Shown here: one piece after another, positions 34,100 through 45,453 of the stretch
Numbering within the stretch: the stretch's first letter is position 1
Layout of the letters: every line of letters starts with the position of its first letter
Source of the DNA: Rebecca billardiae RCC1528
Lineage: Eukaryota > Haptophyta
Reading direction: 5' to 3'
NCBI GenBank assembly: GCA_965240325.2
Contig: OZ251236.1
Location: 1,302,001 to 1,366,000 of the forward strand
DNA length: 64,000 nucleotides
Made by a program: the position numbers and the translations under genes
Notes under the pieces: generated by a model
What the model was told of the DNA's origin: nothing
Database searches by the model: none
What the model saw: the letters and a program-made list of their open reading frames with translations, nothing else

Positions 34100-35493
34100 G
34101 CGCGTGCGAAGACTCGAAGGGCGGCGCCGATTGCGCAGCGGGCGGCGCCCCGGCTGTGGCGCACGCGGCGTGCGTGACGGCGCGCGCGCTGCGCGTGCGC
34201 TGCTCGCTCGCGGCTGACGGCGACGGCGGCGCGCTCGAGCCTGGGCGGCCGGCGGCCGACGCCACGCCGCGTGCGCCGGAGGGCACGACGCACGCCGGCG
34301 GCGCGTGCGAGCGCACGCCGCCGTCGCGGCCGACAGTTGCGCCTGAGCCGACGCCCTCGCCGCTCGCCGCTGACGAGCCGGGCGGCGCGCCCGCCGCGGC
34401 ACTCCCGCTGGTGAGCGCGGAGGTGTGCGCGCGCGCGTGCTCGCTGTCCGTCCTGCCGATGGCGGCCGGCGGCGCGGCGGGCGCGGCCGGCGGCGCGCGC
34501 CTGCTGTGGCTGAGCGCACCCGCGCCGCACGGCGGCGGTCGGGGCACGCAGCAGACCGGCGGCGCGGCGGCGGGCGGCGCGGCCGCCGATGGCGGCGGCG
34601 CGCCGCAGGCGCTCGCGGAGAGCGCCGGCACGGCGCTGCGCGTGTGCGTGCGCATGTGCGCGGGTCCGGCGCCGCGCCCCGCGCACGCCGGCTCGGCGCC
34701 GCGCACGCCGCCCCACGCGCGGCGCGGCTCCACTCCCGCGCACGGAGGCGCGCCGTTGCACGCGCACGCGCCCGCGCGCTCGCTCGGCGCCACCTCGCTC
34801 AGCGTGTCGGCGGTGCTCGGGCGCGTGTGCGCGCGCGCGGGCGCGTGCGAGTGGGCGGTGCTTGCGCCCGGGCTCCGGTGGGTGCCGACGCTCGCGCCGC
34901 TGCTCCCGCCCGCGCCGGCGCGCGTCCAGGTGAGCGTCGAAGCGCCCTCCGCGCTCGCGGCGTGGACCCCTGAGCACACGGCCGCGGCCGCGGAGCCCAC
35001 CGCCGGGCCCGCCGCCGGGCGCGACGCCGGGCCCGACGCTGAGCGCGACGCCGACGCGGGCGCGGAGGCGCGGCTCGTGCGGTGCGCGCTGCTCCTCGCA
35101 GTCGACGTGCGCACTGACGTGGCGGCTCAGAGCGTGCGCTGGGCGAGCGCGCGCGCGTCTGTGCAGCGCCTGGAGGCGGCGGCGGCGCGGTGGGCGCGGC
35201 CAGCGCGGGCGGCGCCGGCGGCGCCGAGCGAGCAGCGGGCGGCGCCGTGCGCGGCGCCGCCGCTCCGCCGCGCCCTCGCGCTGCGCGGCTGCGAGGCGCG
35301 CGCGACCATCGCCGCGCGAACGCTCGCTCTCGACCTGAGCACCGCAGGGGCCGTGCACGTGTGCGCGGCAGAGTTGATGCGGTGGCGCGTGCGGCCGGCC
35401 GCGGCGGCGCGCGCCGACGGCGGCGGCGGCGCGGACGGCGGCGGCGGCGCACGCGCGGCGGGCGCGGCCGCGCGCGCGCCGACGCAGGCACGC

Positions 35494-35548
<55 letters not shown>

Positions 35549-38500
35549 GTGGTGCGCAGCCCGACCCCGCGCGCGCGGCACCCGGCGCGCCGGCCGCGCC
35601 GCGCGATGGCGCACCTTTGGAGCAGCGCCTCTCCGCGCGGCTGGCCGAGATACACGCGAGATCGCGCGCCGCGGGCGCGGCGGCGCAGCGCGCGCCCTCG
35701 GCGGCGCGCGCGGCACGCCAGCTGCTGGGCGCGCTCTTCGGTGCCCAGGGCGGCGGCAGCGCCGCCGCCCCCGCCGCGCCGGCTGCTGCGCTGAATCGCG
35801 TGTGTCTGAACCTGGAGTGCGGCGCGTTGCCACGCGGCGCGCACGGCAGCTGCGGCGCGGCCTCCGCTGAGATGGGGCCGCGCCACGCCGCCGCCCTGGA
35901 GCTGCTCGTGCTCGACGACACGGGGCCGCGCGCGCGCGCCGTGGCCGACGCCGAGGCGGCGGGCGGCGGCGAGGGCGCCGCCCTGGCGCCGCCCGCCCCG
36001 CCGCGCCCGCTGCCTGTGCTGCGCGTGCGCGTCGGCTCTGTCCGCGCGTCCGCGCGCGCGCTGCTCGAGCACGCGCACGCGCACAGCGACGAGCGCGGCG
36101 CCGCCGAGGCTGGCGGCGGCGTCGGTGGCGCGGATGCGGCGGCGGCGGCCTCGCCCGACGGCGCGGCGCGGCGCGGCGGTGGCGGCGCGGCGGGCGCGGC
36201 GGGCGACGACGACGGTGTGCGCAGAGCGCGCGCGCTGCGAGGCTCCCAGCTCGAGCTGCGCATCAGCGGCGTGGGCGTGGACGTGTGCGCCGCGCCGCTG
36301 TACCTGTGCGAGGTGCTCGCGCCAGGCACGCCGCCGCCGCCGCCGCCCGCACCCATCGCCGCCGCCGCCGGCGCAACGAGTGGCGGCGGCGACGGCGGCG
36401 GCGGCGGCGGCGGCGCTGCGCCGTGCGGCGCGCGCGCCGGCGCGTGCGCGGCGGCGCGCTCCGTGTCCGAGTCAGCGTGTGCGTGGGAGGCTGTGCTGGA
36501 GCCGTGCGAGGCGCATGGGTCTGCGCACGTCGGCGCGAGGCGCGGGCTGTGGCTCAGCGCGCGCGCGCCCTCCGCCGCCAGCGTGAACGTGAGCCTGAGC
36601 CTGCTGCGCGCGCTGGCAGCCTGGCGGCGCGCGCGCGCGCAGCTGCCCGCAGCGGAGGCGCGTGCGCGCGCGGCGCAGCGCGCGGCGCGCGAGCGGGGCT
36701 GGCAAGCGCCGGCGGCGCGTTGGCCTGTGGACGGCCCGGACCCGAGCAGCGTGGCGCTACCGCCGCCCATCACGCCGCTCCTTGCCTCGCCGTGCTCCAC
36801 GCCCGCGCACTCCGAGGCGGCCGACAGGTCACCGGCTGGCGCGTCGGCCGGCGCGGCCGCGGCCGGCGGCGGGTGCGGCGGCGGGTGCGGCGGCGCTGTC
36901 GACGTGGGCGGTGGCGCGCGGCTCTCGCGCGGCGCGGGGGGCGGCGCTTCGAGCGCGGAGGCGGCGTGCGTGAGCGTGCACAACTGCACGGGCCTCGTGC
37001 TGCAGCTCGCCAGCGTGCGCGTGCGCGCCGGCGGCGCACCGGCCGCGCCTTCGTCGCTCGTGCAAGTGTGTCCGGACGCGCGCGTGCGCGTGCGCGCGCC
37101 GCGCAGCCTCGGCTTTGCGGAGCGCGCGGCCGGCGGCGTCGGCGGCAGCCGCACGCTGACGCTGCTGTCCGCGGCGAGCGCGCGCGCCGACACGGGCCTC
37201 GACCTGAGCGCCTGGCTCCGTGCCGCGTGCGACGCGGCGCTCGCGCGCGCCGCGCGCGCGCGCGCCGCCGAGCCGCGCGCCCCGGACGAGGCGGCGGCGG
37301 ACGCGCTGAGCGGCGGCGCGCTTGTGCCTGACTGGATTGTGAGCGTGCCGGGCGCGCGCGGCGGGCGGCGCGTGTGGTGCTCGCTGAGCGCGCACGCCGC
37401 GCCGAGCCGCCAGCACGCCCAGCCCGGCGCCGGCGCCGCCGAGTCGGCCGCGGCGGTCGTGGCGGCAGCCACGGCGGCGGCGCGCGGCGGCGGCGGCGAC
37501 GGCGGCGTCGGGCACACGGCCGCGCCGCCGCCGCCTCAGCCGCCGCCGCCGCCTCAGCCGCCGCCGCCGCCTCAGCCGCCGCCGCCGCCGCCGCCTCAGC
37601 CGCAGCTGCCGCCGCCGCCGTCGCCGCCGCCGCCGCCTCTGGTGCTCGTGCGCGTGCGCCCGCCGCTCTCCGTGGCGAACCTGCTGCCGTGCGACCTGGA
37701 CGTGCGCGTCGACGCGCCCGCGGACGGCGGCGCCGCCGAGATCGCCACGCTCTCGCCGGGAGACATTTTCGTCCCGAGCTATCGGCTGCTCGCGCCGCCG
37801 CCGCCCGGCGCAAGCGGCGGGCGGCCGGCGCGGCCGGCGCGGCGCGGCGGCGCGCGCTCGCAGCCGCAGCCGCAGCTGCAGCTGCGCGTGACGGGGCGGA
37901 CGCACTGGTCGGCGCCGGTCTCCCTGCGCCAGCTGGTGGGCGGCAGCGCGCTCTGGGCGCACGCCGCGCTCGACCCGTGCGCCGACGGCGCGGACGGCGG
38001 CGGCGACAGCGGCGGCGGCGGCGGCGACAACGGCGGCGGCGGCGACGGCGGCGCGGCGCGCGCTCAGCGCCGCTCGCGCGGCGCGTGCGGTGCGGCGCCG
38101 CCGTCGCTCGCCCTTCGGATCCACCCGGCGCTCGGCGCGGCGGTGGCGCTCTCGTCGGCGAGCGTCGCGCTGAGCGTCTTCGTCACGCACTGGCTCTGCG
38201 ACCGCACCGACCTCGCCCTCGCCTACGCCCGGGATGCGGGCGTGAGCGCGAGGCTGGCCGGGGTGCCCATCGGCGCGCCGCGCGCGCTGCTTAGTCGGGC
38301 GAGCGCGCGCGCCGACGGCTGCGCTGACGAGGGCGGCGGCGGCGGGGGTGGAGAGGCGGCGTGGCCTGGCGCAGGCGAGACGGCAGAGCCGTGGCGCGGC
38401 TCGCTCGCCCTCTGGTCCCACCACAACCCCACGCACGCGCTGCGCGTCGGCGCCGCGGCCGCGCCGAGCGACGCCGGCGGCGACGGCGGCGGCCGCGGCG

Positions 38501-41500
38501 CTCGCGCGCCCGCGCCCGCTGTGCGCTGGTCCCGACCTGTGCTGGGCACGGCACAGCTGCGCGCGGGCGCGCCGGCGCAGCTGAGCGTGCGCGTGCGCGA
38601 GCGCGGGCTGGAGCGCGTGCACCCGCTCGCGCTCACCTCCACGCCGCTCGCGGGCGTGCTCAGCAGCACGCGCCTCGTCGTCGTGAGCCATGCGATTTGG
38701 GCCGAATCGGAGCTGCCGGCGGGCTGCGCGCTCGAGCTCGCGCAGGGCGGCGCGAGGCGCGGCGCGGCGCGCGCGGCGCTGATGCCCGGCGAGGCGGCGG
38801 CGCTGTGCTGGCCGGACGCGCTCGGCGCGCGCGCGCTGCACGTGCGCGTCGTGCGCGTCGCGTCACCCACCGCCTCCGCGCGCGCCGCCGCGCCGCCAGA
38901 GGGGTGTGTCCGCGGCGGCGATGGCGGCGGCGGCGGCAGCGGCGGCGGCGGCGCAGCGGGCGCGGCGTCGGCCGCGCGCGCGCTGCGCGGCGGCGTGGAC
39001 GGCTGCGGCGGCGAATGGGCGTGGAGCGGCGCGATCGCGCTGACGCCCGCGGCGCAGAGCAGCGTGCAGCTGCCGTGGCTGCGCACCGCGCCCGAGCCCG
39101 GCCGCTCGGACGGCGGCGTGGACGGCGGCGGCGGCGGGCTCGGCGGCGGGTTCGGGCGCGCGTGCACACTGTCGCTGCACGTGCGCGCAGAGGGCGCGCG
39201 CACAGTGCTGCGCGTGCGCGCGGGGGCGCCGAGCCACCGCGTGGAGAACCACTCGGCGCTGGCGCACGTGCTCGTGGCCGAGCGCGGCGCGCCGCCGCAC
39301 TGCGCGGTCCTCGTGCGCGCCGGCTGCGCGCTCGACTTCAGCCCGCACGCCGCGCGCGGCGGCGCGGCGCCGTCCGCGCCGCCGCTGACGCTCCGCGCGC
39401 TACCGCTGGTGAGCGCGGCGCGCGCGCGCGGCGGCGAGGCGGGTTGCTCGCTGCTGCTGCCCGCGCCGCCGGCGGGGCCGCAGCCCGCCGAGCCGCCGGG
39501 CGCACACTGCCTCGCGGTCGGCGGCGTGCGCCTGCCCGTCTCCCGCACGTACGACGCGGACGCCGCGCAGTTCGTGCTGCGCATCGGCGCGGCGGCGGCG
39601 GGCGGCGGCTCGGGCGGCGCGGGCGCGGACGCGGGCGGCGGCGGCGGCGCGGGCGCGGCCGCGGCCGCGCTCGCGCATGAGCTCGCTCGGCTTGAGAGCG
39701 AGGCGGCGGCGGAGGTAGCGGCGGCGGCGGGCGCGGGTGTGAGCGCGGCGGACGCGGCCGCCGCCGCGCTGCCGCCGCTGCTCGAGCCGACGCCAACGCC
39801 ACCGCCGCAACCCGCCAGCCCCGCGGCCGCGCCGCCGCCCGGAGGCCAGTGCGCCGACGCCGACGCGGACGTCTCCGCCGACGCGGCCGCCGCCACCGAC
39901 GCGGAGGGCGCTCGCGTCTCCTCCGTCGTCATCCTCCTCGCCGCCCTCTCCGCGGCGCCGCGCGGCGCGCGCGGGCTGGCGTGCTCGCTGCGCGTGCGCG
40001 CGCGCTGCGCCGCGCTCGGCCTCAGCTGGCCGCCTTGCACGCTGCCCGCAGCCGCCGTGCGTTCGCTCGAGTCGGGCGCGGCCGCGCGCCACGCAGTTGC
40101 TGGCGAGCTGGCCGCGGGCACGGCCGCGCTGCTGCTGCCCGCGCGCGCGCTGGCCGCGGCCGCGGCCGCGCGCGAGGGCGGGGAGCCCGGGCTGGGCTGC
40201 CTCGAGCTGCGCCTCGAAGCGCACGCGGCCGAAGCCGGCGGCGCCTCCGCCCCCACGCAAGCCCCCCCCCCTCCTCCGCCCGTCATCGCCTGGGCGGGTG
40301 TTGTGCGCGTGGGCGTAGCGGCGCTGCTGCGCGCGGCGGCGGCGGCGCCCGGCGGCGGCGGCGGCGGCGGCGCGGAGGGCGCGTGCGGCCCGGCCGAGCG
40401 CGGCGCGTCGGCGGCGCTGCTCGACGCGTGGTGGGCCGTGCACGCCGCCGGGCCCGACAGTCCGCACCCTCCGCCGCCCATCGAGGCGGTACGGCTGCAC
40501 TGCTGGCGTGCGGGCTCGGTGGCCGGCGCGCTGCGCGCGCGCGCGGCCGCGCGCGCGCGCGAGCTCGAGGGCGCGCTGCTGCGCGCGGCCGCGCTGCGCG
40601 AGGTGTTGCGCGCGGGCGCGGGCGCGCCGAGCGGCGGGCTGGGCGCGGCCGAGGCCGCCGCCTCGCCCCGCGAGCCGCACCCGATCGCGCCCGCGTGCGC
40701 TCTCTGCGTGCGCGGCGTGTCGCTGTGCGCGCGCGCGCTGCCACCATGTTGGCAGCCGCCGGCCGCGGCCGCGCCGCCCGCCTCGCTGCTGCTCGTGCTC
40801 AGCGTGGGGTCGGAGGTGCGGCTGCTGCGCTGCCCGCTCGAGCTGGCGCCGCGCGAGGGCGCGGCCGAGCACGACGGCGCGCTCTTCGGCCCCACGCCCG
40901 CCGTCAGTGTCGCCTCCGTTCTCGGAGGGTTCGGCAGCACCAACGGCGCGGCGCGCGGCGCGGCGCGCGGCCACGCGCCGGCCGAGTGCGCGGCGCGCGC
41001 GTGGCGCGCGCGCGCGACGCCGCACGCCGCGCACTTTTCGCGCGCGGGCGCGGCGCGCGGGCGGCACGCGGCGGTGCACATCGCCGTGCGCGCGCTGGCC
41101 GACGGCCGACAGCTCGCCGCGGCCGCGAGCGCGGCGCTGGGCGGCGCGCGCGGCGCCGACGGCGCGGGCCGGGCGGCGGGCGGCGCGGCCGCGCTCGCCG
41201 CTGCGGCGCTGCCCGCCACCACGCTCGTGGCGGAGGCGTGGGTGCCGCTGCACGCGCTGTCGGACGGGCGGGAGTACCTCGCGCGGCAGGCGATGGACGT
41301 GCGCGGCGCGCGCGCCACGCTCGAGCTCAGCCTGCTCTGGCGAGGCGCCGACGCGGACGCGGGCGCAAGCGCGGGCGCGGGCGCGGCCGCTGGAGCGGGC
41401 GCGGCGCGCGGCGCGAGCGGCGCGTGCGCGGCCGCGGCCGCGGCCGAGGCGCCGGCGGCGCAGCAGCCGCGCGCGCACGCCGCGGCGTGCGTCGACCGCG

Positions 41501-41779
41501 CCGCCCCCGCCGCCTCCGCCCCCTTCGCCCCGCCCGACGGCGTGCACGCCCGCGCCCACCTCGCCAGACTCCACCTGTGCCTTCTCGACGCGTGCGGCCG
41601 CGAGGCGCTCGTAGGTACGCTCGGCGGCGCGGTGGCGGACTGGGAGCGGGGCGCGGCGCCGTGCGTGCCGCTGCGCGTGCGCGCGACGGCGAGGCAGCTG
41701 CAGGTCGACCGCGGCCGCCGCGCGGCGCGGCCCGCCAACGCCGGCGCCGCCGGTGGCTCGTCTGGCGCGCGCACGGCGC

Positions 41780-41826
<47 letters not shown>

Positions 41827-44668
41827 AGCGCGAGCGGCGCGCGCGGCGGCGGCGCGGCGGTGGGCGGCGCGCAGTCGGACGTGCTGCTCGCCACGACGCC
41901 CGAGGACACCGCGCCCGGCGTCGCCGCCGAGCTCGCCGCCGCGCTCGGCGACGAGCTCTGCCTCGCCGTCCGCGCCGACGCGGACGCGGACGCGCGCGCG
42001 GCGCACAGCGCGCCGCGCCGCGCAGCCTCGCTCGCTCGCGACGCGCTCGCGCGCGCAGACGCGGCGCGCGAGGGTTGGCATGGCGCGCGCGCGCCGGCGA
42101 TTGGCGTGGCGCTCGTGCAGCTCGCGCCGCGGCACGTGCACTCGGGCTGCGCGCTGCTCGCGCCCCTCGAGATGTCCCTCGACGCCTCCGCCGTCGACCT
42201 CGTCGTCCTCTTTGCGCGCGCGGCGCGTGACGCGATGCGCACGCCGCCGCTCGGCGCGCCGCCACCGCCGCCGCCGACGCACGGCGCGGCCGCGGCCGCC
42301 GACGCGCGCGCGCACGACGGCGGCGCGGGCCGCGCGGCGCGCGGCCGGCGCGGTGTGGCGCGGCGCGGCGGCGCGATCGCCTCGCCGCGCGGCCGCGCCG
42401 ACGCCGACGCCGACGCAAACGCCGACGCCGACGCCGACGCCGCCGGCGGCGCGCGCGCGCGCGCCGAGGCGCGCGCGGCGCGCGCGTGGGCCGCGGCCGC
42501 GCGCACCATCGGCGCAGCCGCACGGCCGGCGCGCGCGCCGCCGGCCGACGGCACGCGGCCGGCCGTGCGCATCGACTCGCTCTCGCTGCTCCCGGTGCGC
42601 GCGACGCTCTCGCTCGAGGCGGGCGCGCTGCGCCGCCTCGCCGCCGCCCTCGCCCCGGACGCCGCCCTCGAATGGGCAGCGCACACGCCCGTGGGCGGTG
42701 TGCTAGCGGTGATGGCGGTCGAGTTGACGGCGGTGCTGGCTGCGCCGTGCGCCGCGCCCGCGCTGCGGCTGCGCGGCGTGGCGGACACGCCGGGGCGGCT
42801 GCTCGCGCGCGTCGGTGCGCACTACGGCTCGCACGTCGCCGCCGCGCTCTACGAGATCGGCACCCACTCCGGCGTCCTCGGCGGCGCCTGGCACCTCGCG
42901 GACGAGCTCGGCGGCGCCGCGCGCACGCTCGCGCGGCTCGTGGCGCGCGGCGCCGCGGCCGGGCCGTGCGAGCTGCTCGAGGCGGTGGCGGCGGGGCTGC
43001 GCGGGCTGGGCGGCTCGGCGGCGCGCGGCGTGCTCTCGGCGCTCGCGCTCTCCGCCGACACGCTCCACCGCACCTCCGTCCTCATGGGCACCGACCCGGC
43101 CGAGGTGATGGCGGGTGTGCACGCCGCGCGGCGCGAGCGGCGCGCGCGCGCGCTCGAAGCCGGCGACGACGACGGCGCCGCCGCGGCCGCCGCCGTCGCC
43201 GACGCGCTGTACGTGCGCCGCGCGCGGCGGGCGGGCACGGTGTGCACGGCGACGGCGTTCGGCGGGCGCGGCGTGTGCGCCGGCTGCCTGCTCCCCGCCG
43301 CGCGCGTGCTGCTCTGCCCTCTCACCACGCTCCTTGCGCTTCTGAGCGCGGGCGCGCGCGGAGCGCTGCGACTCGCGTCGCGCGGCGAGCGCTCGCGGCG
43401 GCGCGCGCGCGCGCGGCTGCCCCGGCCGCCGCCGCGGCTTGAGGCGCCGAGCGGCGCGGGCGCGATGGTGCCGGCGGGCGCGCAGCACGGCGCGGACGCC
43501 GACCCCGACGCCTTCGCCGCGCCCGCCGACGAGCGCGGCGTGCAGCTCGTGCCCGCGGCGCACTCCGCCGCGGCGCGCGCCGCCGCACGCCACGCGGGCG
43601 TGGGCCTCGCGCTCGGCGCACGCGCGCAGCCGGCGGCGGCGGCGGCGGCGGCGGTGCGCGTGTACGACGAGCACCGCGCGGAGGGCGAGGAGCTGGCGCG
43701 CAAGCTGCGCAAGGCGCGGCGCAAGCGCGCCGGCCCCGCCGCCCGCTTCGGCCACGCGCTCAGCGCCGCCCTCGGCGTGGGGCCGGCGGCGCGCGGCGCG
43801 TGGGCGCGCGGCGCGTGGGCGCGCGGCGCGTGGGCGCGCGGCTTGGACGCGGAGGACGGCGACAGCGATGCGGAGGGCGAGGCGGCCGGATCGGCCGACG
43901 GCTCGGCGTCGCGCTCGCACGGCCACGCGGCGGCCTCGCGCGCCGCGCCGGGCGAGGCCGCGCGGCCGTCCGCGCCGCCAGAGCGCTACGCCGCGCACGC
44001 GCTCGCCCGCGGCGGCGGCGCGTGCGTTCTCACCACGCGGCGCGTGGCACTGCTCGGACCGGGCGCGCGCGCGGTGCGCTGGCAGCTGGCTCTGGAGAGT
44101 GTGGCGGCGGTGCGCTCGGCCGAGGGCGGCGTGCTGCTGCTCGCCGAGCGAGCGCCGCCGCCGCGCGGGCTGCGCGCGGTGCTGGGCACGCGCGGCGTGG
44201 CCCTGCCCGCGCCTGCACACCTGCACGCCCCCGGCAGTCCGGCCGCTGGCGCGGACGCGGCCGTGACTGCGGCGCCGCGGCGCGCGGCCGGCCCGGCGCG
44301 CGTGCGCACCGTCGAGTGCCACGATGGGGCCGAGGCGCGCGCGCTGCACGACGCACTCGCGCGCGTGCTCGGCGCGCGCGCCCACTGCTCGGCCGCCGAG
44401 GCGCCGCAGCCGCGCGGCGCAGATCCCGCCGCAGACGCCGCCGCGGCCCGCGCCTCTGCGTGCGCCTCTGCACACGCGGCCGGCACCGCCCCTGCCGGCC
44501 GCGTGGGCGGTGGTTGGGAGCACGCGCACGCGCGCGCCGCCACGGACGAGGAGGAGGGCGGAGGCGGCGGCGGCACGATGGCGCGCGCGAGCGTGCGCGT
44601 GATGATTGTGGGGCACGAGGTGGTCAGCCGCGCCCTCGCGTCCGCGCGCGCGCCGCCGCACGCCCAGC

Positions 44669-44699
<31 letters not shown>

Positions 44700-45453
44700 G
44701 CCGCCCGTGTGGGCGCGGCTGTGCTGCGTGTCGCGTGAGGCGCGCGCTCACGTGTCCTACAGACTGCTCGCGGCGAGCGCGGACGAGCTGGGCGGGGAGC
44801 AGCTGCTGGTGTGCGCGAAGCGCTACTCCGACTTCGTGCGGCTGCGCCGCGAGATCCTCGCGGCGCACACGGGCGTGCCGCGCGTGCCGCCGCTGCCGCC
44901 CAAGCAGTGGCTCGCCAACCTGAGCGCCGCGCTGATCGCCCGGCGCTCGGCGGCGCTCGCGGTGTGGCTCAACCGTGTCGCGCTGATCGCACGCGCGAGG
45001 GAGCCGCTCGAGCGCTTCTGCGCGTCGGACGTGCTCACGGTCGTTGCGCGCGCGCCCTCGCCGCCGCCCTCGCCTGCGCTGAGGCGGCGCCAGCGGCGCA
45101 TCTCAGCGGCCGCGTATGGCGGCGCCGCCTCGCCGCTCGCAGACAGCCCGACGCGCCGCTCGACCCTCGAGCTCAGCGCCGCACTCGCCGCGGCCATGAC
45201 GGCGGACGAGCGCGGCCGTGGCCCGCTCGGTGGCGCCGGGGCGGAGGGGGGCGCGACGCCCGCAGCCGCGCGCCGGGCCTCAGAGCGGCACCGCCTCAGG
45301 GAGATGGGGCTGTCGCCGCCAGACGAGGAGCGGCGACGGGGTCGCGGCCGCTCGCCGTCGCAGCGGCAGCAGATGAGCCGGCCGACGCGCCACGCGTCCT
45401 TGCCCCACGATCTGCAGCTGGCCGACAGGCGGCTGATCCGCGATGGCATCTAG
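30241..45453 (+). CDS. Giant VPS13-like bridge lipid-transfer protein with C-terminal PX domain
   Basis: A single open frame of 5070 residues. The N-terminus (MVLEGFVAKALSGALGEWLE..., then ..RLVLRVPWAHLSSQPTVV) is a chorein domain, which caps the hydrophobic groove through which VPS13 proteins move lipids between membranes. Segments at about 2242, 2469, 2643 (THWLCDRTDLALAY), 2812 and 2999 (ENHSALAHVLVAE) resemble the repeated VPS13 adaptor-binding beta modules. About 4176-4286 (VGAHYGSHVAAALYEIG..) matches the VPS13 C-terminal region, and about 4584-4650 looks PH-like (CVLTTRRVALL..WQLALESV). Residues about 4781-4935 form a PX domain (AKRYSDFVRLRREI, PPLPPKQWLANLS), which binds phosphoinositides. 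Low-complexity Ala/Gly/Pro tracts inflate the length beyond the usual 3100-4400. In-frame introns cannot be excluded. Long antisense frames here are GC artefacts. Confidence 0.8.
37530..37640 (+). repeat. Poly-proline (CCG/CAG) low-complexity tract in the VPS13-like gene
   Basis: Tandem CCGCCGCCGCCGCCTCAG-like units encode repeated PPPPPQ blocks at about residues 2431-2466, just before an adaptor-binding-like module. It probably forms an extended linker. Confidence 0.8.
41779..41832 (+). repeat. Poly-glycine (GGC)n tract in the VPS13-like gene
   Basis: A run of GGC codons encodes over a dozen consecutive glycines. Similar but shorter GGC/GCG runs occur throughout this gene. A nearby tandem GCGCGCGGCGCGTGG unit at about 43793-43845 encodes repeated ARGAW. 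Confidence 0.8.

Noticed and set aside
31866-42788. Several 400-1500-codon minus-strand frames under the VPS13-like gene
   Set aside because: GC above that of neighbouring genes removes stop codons on both strands. Only the plus frame shows chorein, VPS13_C and PX features.
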